A stretch of 32,634 bases of DNA from Planctomycetota bacterium (GTDB taxonomy: Bacteria; Planctomycetota; Planctomycetia; Planctomycetales; Planctomycetaceae). Within the stretch, counting starts at the first letter, position 1. Each line of letters starts with the position of its first letter. Of the stretch, positions 31,312 through 32,634 are shown in pieces. Made by a program: the position numbers and the translations under genes. Location: positions 1 through 32,634 of the forward strand of contig QWOO01000126.1 in NCBI GenBank assembly GCA_003669615.1, given 5' to 3'. Under the pieces are notes generated by a model. The model ran no database searches. It was given only the letters and a program-made list of their open reading frames with translations, and had not been told where the DNA came from.

Positions 31312-32634
31312 TCACATCGTGCGGAGAATCTTCACGGCCTCAATCGCGCCGAGTTCGGGCGACAACGCTGTGATCGCGATGCCTGACACTACCTTCGTGA
31401 TGTTGTGATCCACTTTGTCGACTTCACCCCAAACATCTCCATTAGCGACCGTCATGTAGATCGACAACGTGTGATGGCCGCTTCCCGGGCGTTCACCAAT
31501 CACATGCAGGGTCGTGAAGCGACCCTTTCGGCCACCGAAGAGCTGTTCGCCAATGCGATACCCGGCTCGCACTCGACCTGCCTCGACGATGACATTTGTC
31601 GGCGCGACTTTAAAGCCCGAGCCGACTAGTTCCTTTCGGAGTCGACGCACAAGGCTCATCAGCTGATCGCCGTCCGTCACGGCCAGCGCATTCAGTCCAT
31701 CAGAGATTACAATCTGCGTATCGGACTGCTGACTCTGCTCGCGCAGCTGCTGAATGAGCGTCTTCGAATCGTCCGAAAGATGCTCACCCGAAACCGGGTG
31801 CAGAATGTAGTCTTCACGATCGGCCGACTGTGTTTTCAGCCGGACGACATTCGGAATCGTTGAGACAAACACATCATCCAGCTCTTTCCAGATGGAGATC
31901 TTTGCATCGTCGTAAATGTGCTGGATATGTTCGGCCAGCGACGGCTGAAGGGCCGAGTAGCTTTCTCCAAAACCTTCGGCAATAAACACGCCGCGAGATC
32001 TCACTTCGGCGATTCGCACCTTCGCTTCTGCACGGATCTCTGCCTCCGGACGCGCATCCTGTTTGCGACGGCAATATTGCAGATAAACCCAGGCCGGATC
32101 TCCGAAATGCTGTGTCGGTTTTCCTGCGGCATCAATCACGCCCAGTGCCTGAAAGAACGACCACATGCGATCGTCGACTTTGAAACCGAACGTCTCACGG
32201 ATGTGAACATGATCCTGGTAACCGGTTGTCAGATAGCCGAGCATCGGATCAATACGAGTTGGCAGGGCCATCAGATACCCGGGATTCGCGGGCATGATCT
32301 GATCGATACACCAGCCCAGATCATTCAGACTGACGTCCATGTGCAGAGTCGAACAAACATCCAGGCCAATCATCAGACCATGCAGCTTGCCCATCACGAT
32401 ATCTTCAAGGCAGCATCGCACCAACTGTTCTCGAGAACGAAAACCCTCCGGCCCGATAAAGCCGGCGACATCATTGAGATGAACCCACGGACTTTCGGTG
32501 CGGCCTTTTTTCGCCAATGCGCTCGCAACCGTTTTTGTCAAAGCTCGGGCAAAGCCGTATTTACGCGATTCATGGATGACCATGTCGGTCCCTTGACCAT
32601 GTCCGTTCGTAAAATCCGCGCCCTGTCCGGTTTC
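31312..32634 (-). CDS. eutBC: Fused ethanolamine ammonia-lyase EutB-EutC (partial, N-terminus off right edge)
   Basis: The frame is open from the right edge to the stop at 31312 (440 residues seen). The apparent ATG at 32583 is internal: upstream codons read ETGQGADFTNGHGQGTD, and ETGQG is the EutB active-site motif. Residues about 1-190 match the C-terminal half of EutB (heavy chain: VAGFIGPEGFRSREQLVRCCLEDIVMGKLHG, YLTTGYQDHVHIRETFG). After a linker, residues about 265-440 match EutC (light chain: IVISDGLNALAV, NVIVEAGRVRAGYRIGEQLFGG, HVIGERPGSG, HNITKVVSGIAI). In most bacteria these are two adjacent genes. The enzyme splits ethanolamine to acetaldehyde and ammonia with adenosylcobalamin. 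No other eut gene or microcompartment shell gene is visible on this side. Confidence 0.92.
   Translation of the reverse strand, partial: ETGQGADFTNGHGQGTDMVIHESRKYGFARALTKTVASALAKKGRTESPWVHLNDVAGFIGPEGFRSREQLVRCCLEDIVMGKLHGLMIGLDVCSTLHMDVSLNDLGWCIDQIMPANPGYLMALPTRIDPMLGYLTTGYQDHVHIRETFGFKVDDRMWSFFQALGVIDAAGKPTQHFGDPAWVYLQYCRRKQDARPEAEIRAEAKVRIAEVRSRGVFIAEGFGESYSALQPSLAEHIQHIYDDAKISIWKELDDVFVSTIPNVVRLKTQSADREDYILHPVSGEHLSDDSKTLIQQLREQSQQSDTQIVISDGLNALAVTDGDQLMSLVRRLRKELVGSGFKVAPTNVIVEAGRVRAGYRIGEQLFGGRKGRFTTLHVIGERPGSGHHTLSIYMTVANGDVWGEVDKVDHNITKVVSGIAITALSPELGAIEAVKILRTM

Overview
The window looks like chromosomal DNA of a planctomycete (Planctomycetota, probably in or near Planctomycetaceae). 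The evidence is the gene content: a Planctomycete-type cytochrome protein (PSCyt1 plus DUF1549), a DUF1501 relic, a DUF6807/PmoA-type secreted protein, a secreted PQQ-type beta-propeller, a tetrahydromethanopterin-dependent formyltransferase in a bacterium, and long, loosely packed genes on both strands. I see no tRNA, rRNA, CRISPR array, prophage or insertion sequence.

Layout, left to right. At 1-2919 (minus) there is a cytochrome protein cut by the left edge, a decayed DUF1501 gene and a small lipoprotein gene. At 3266-6593 (minus) there is a CbiX/SirB-like chelatase, a MoxR AAA+ ATPase and a large multi-pass membrane protein of GT-C type. At 6802-11446 there is a redoxin-fold protein without its usual cysteine (plus), an N-acetylglucosamine-6-phosphate deacetylase and a DUF6807 protein (minus), a lone STAS-domain protein (plus) and a Gfo/Idh/MocA oxidoreductase (minus). 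At 11786-18116 (minus) an AddB-like nuclease is followed by an AddA-like helicase-nuclease, a two-subunit double-strand-break end-processing machine. A secreted M28 zinc peptidase follows (minus). yidC, the membrane protein insertase gene, lies on the plus strand at 20314-22416 and has a clear terminator.

The right third holds an alpha/beta hydrolase and a secreted thioredoxin/TPR protein (minus), and a broken glycerophosphodiester phosphodiesterase gene (plus). Next is a minus-strand cluster of a beta-propeller, two related small membrane proteins and a PPK2 polyphosphate kinase. Then 5-formyltetrahydrofolate cyclo-ligase and formylmethanofuran:H4MPT formyltransferase lie side by side (plus), both one-carbon enzymes but on different carriers. 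A fused EutB-EutC ethanolamine ammonia-lyase gene runs off the right edge (minus).

Most of this is housekeeping or ordinary accessory content, and I did not find a convincing new multi-gene system. The points most worth a second look are: a perfect 28-bp inverted pair of palindromic units around 228 bp of non-coding DNA between addA and the oxidoreductase; two genes (DUF1501 and GDPD) each broken by an internal deletion plus a frame change; the one-gene EutB-EutC fusion; the AddB homologue without helicase or Fe-S residues; and the redoxin-fold protein without its catalytic cysteine.
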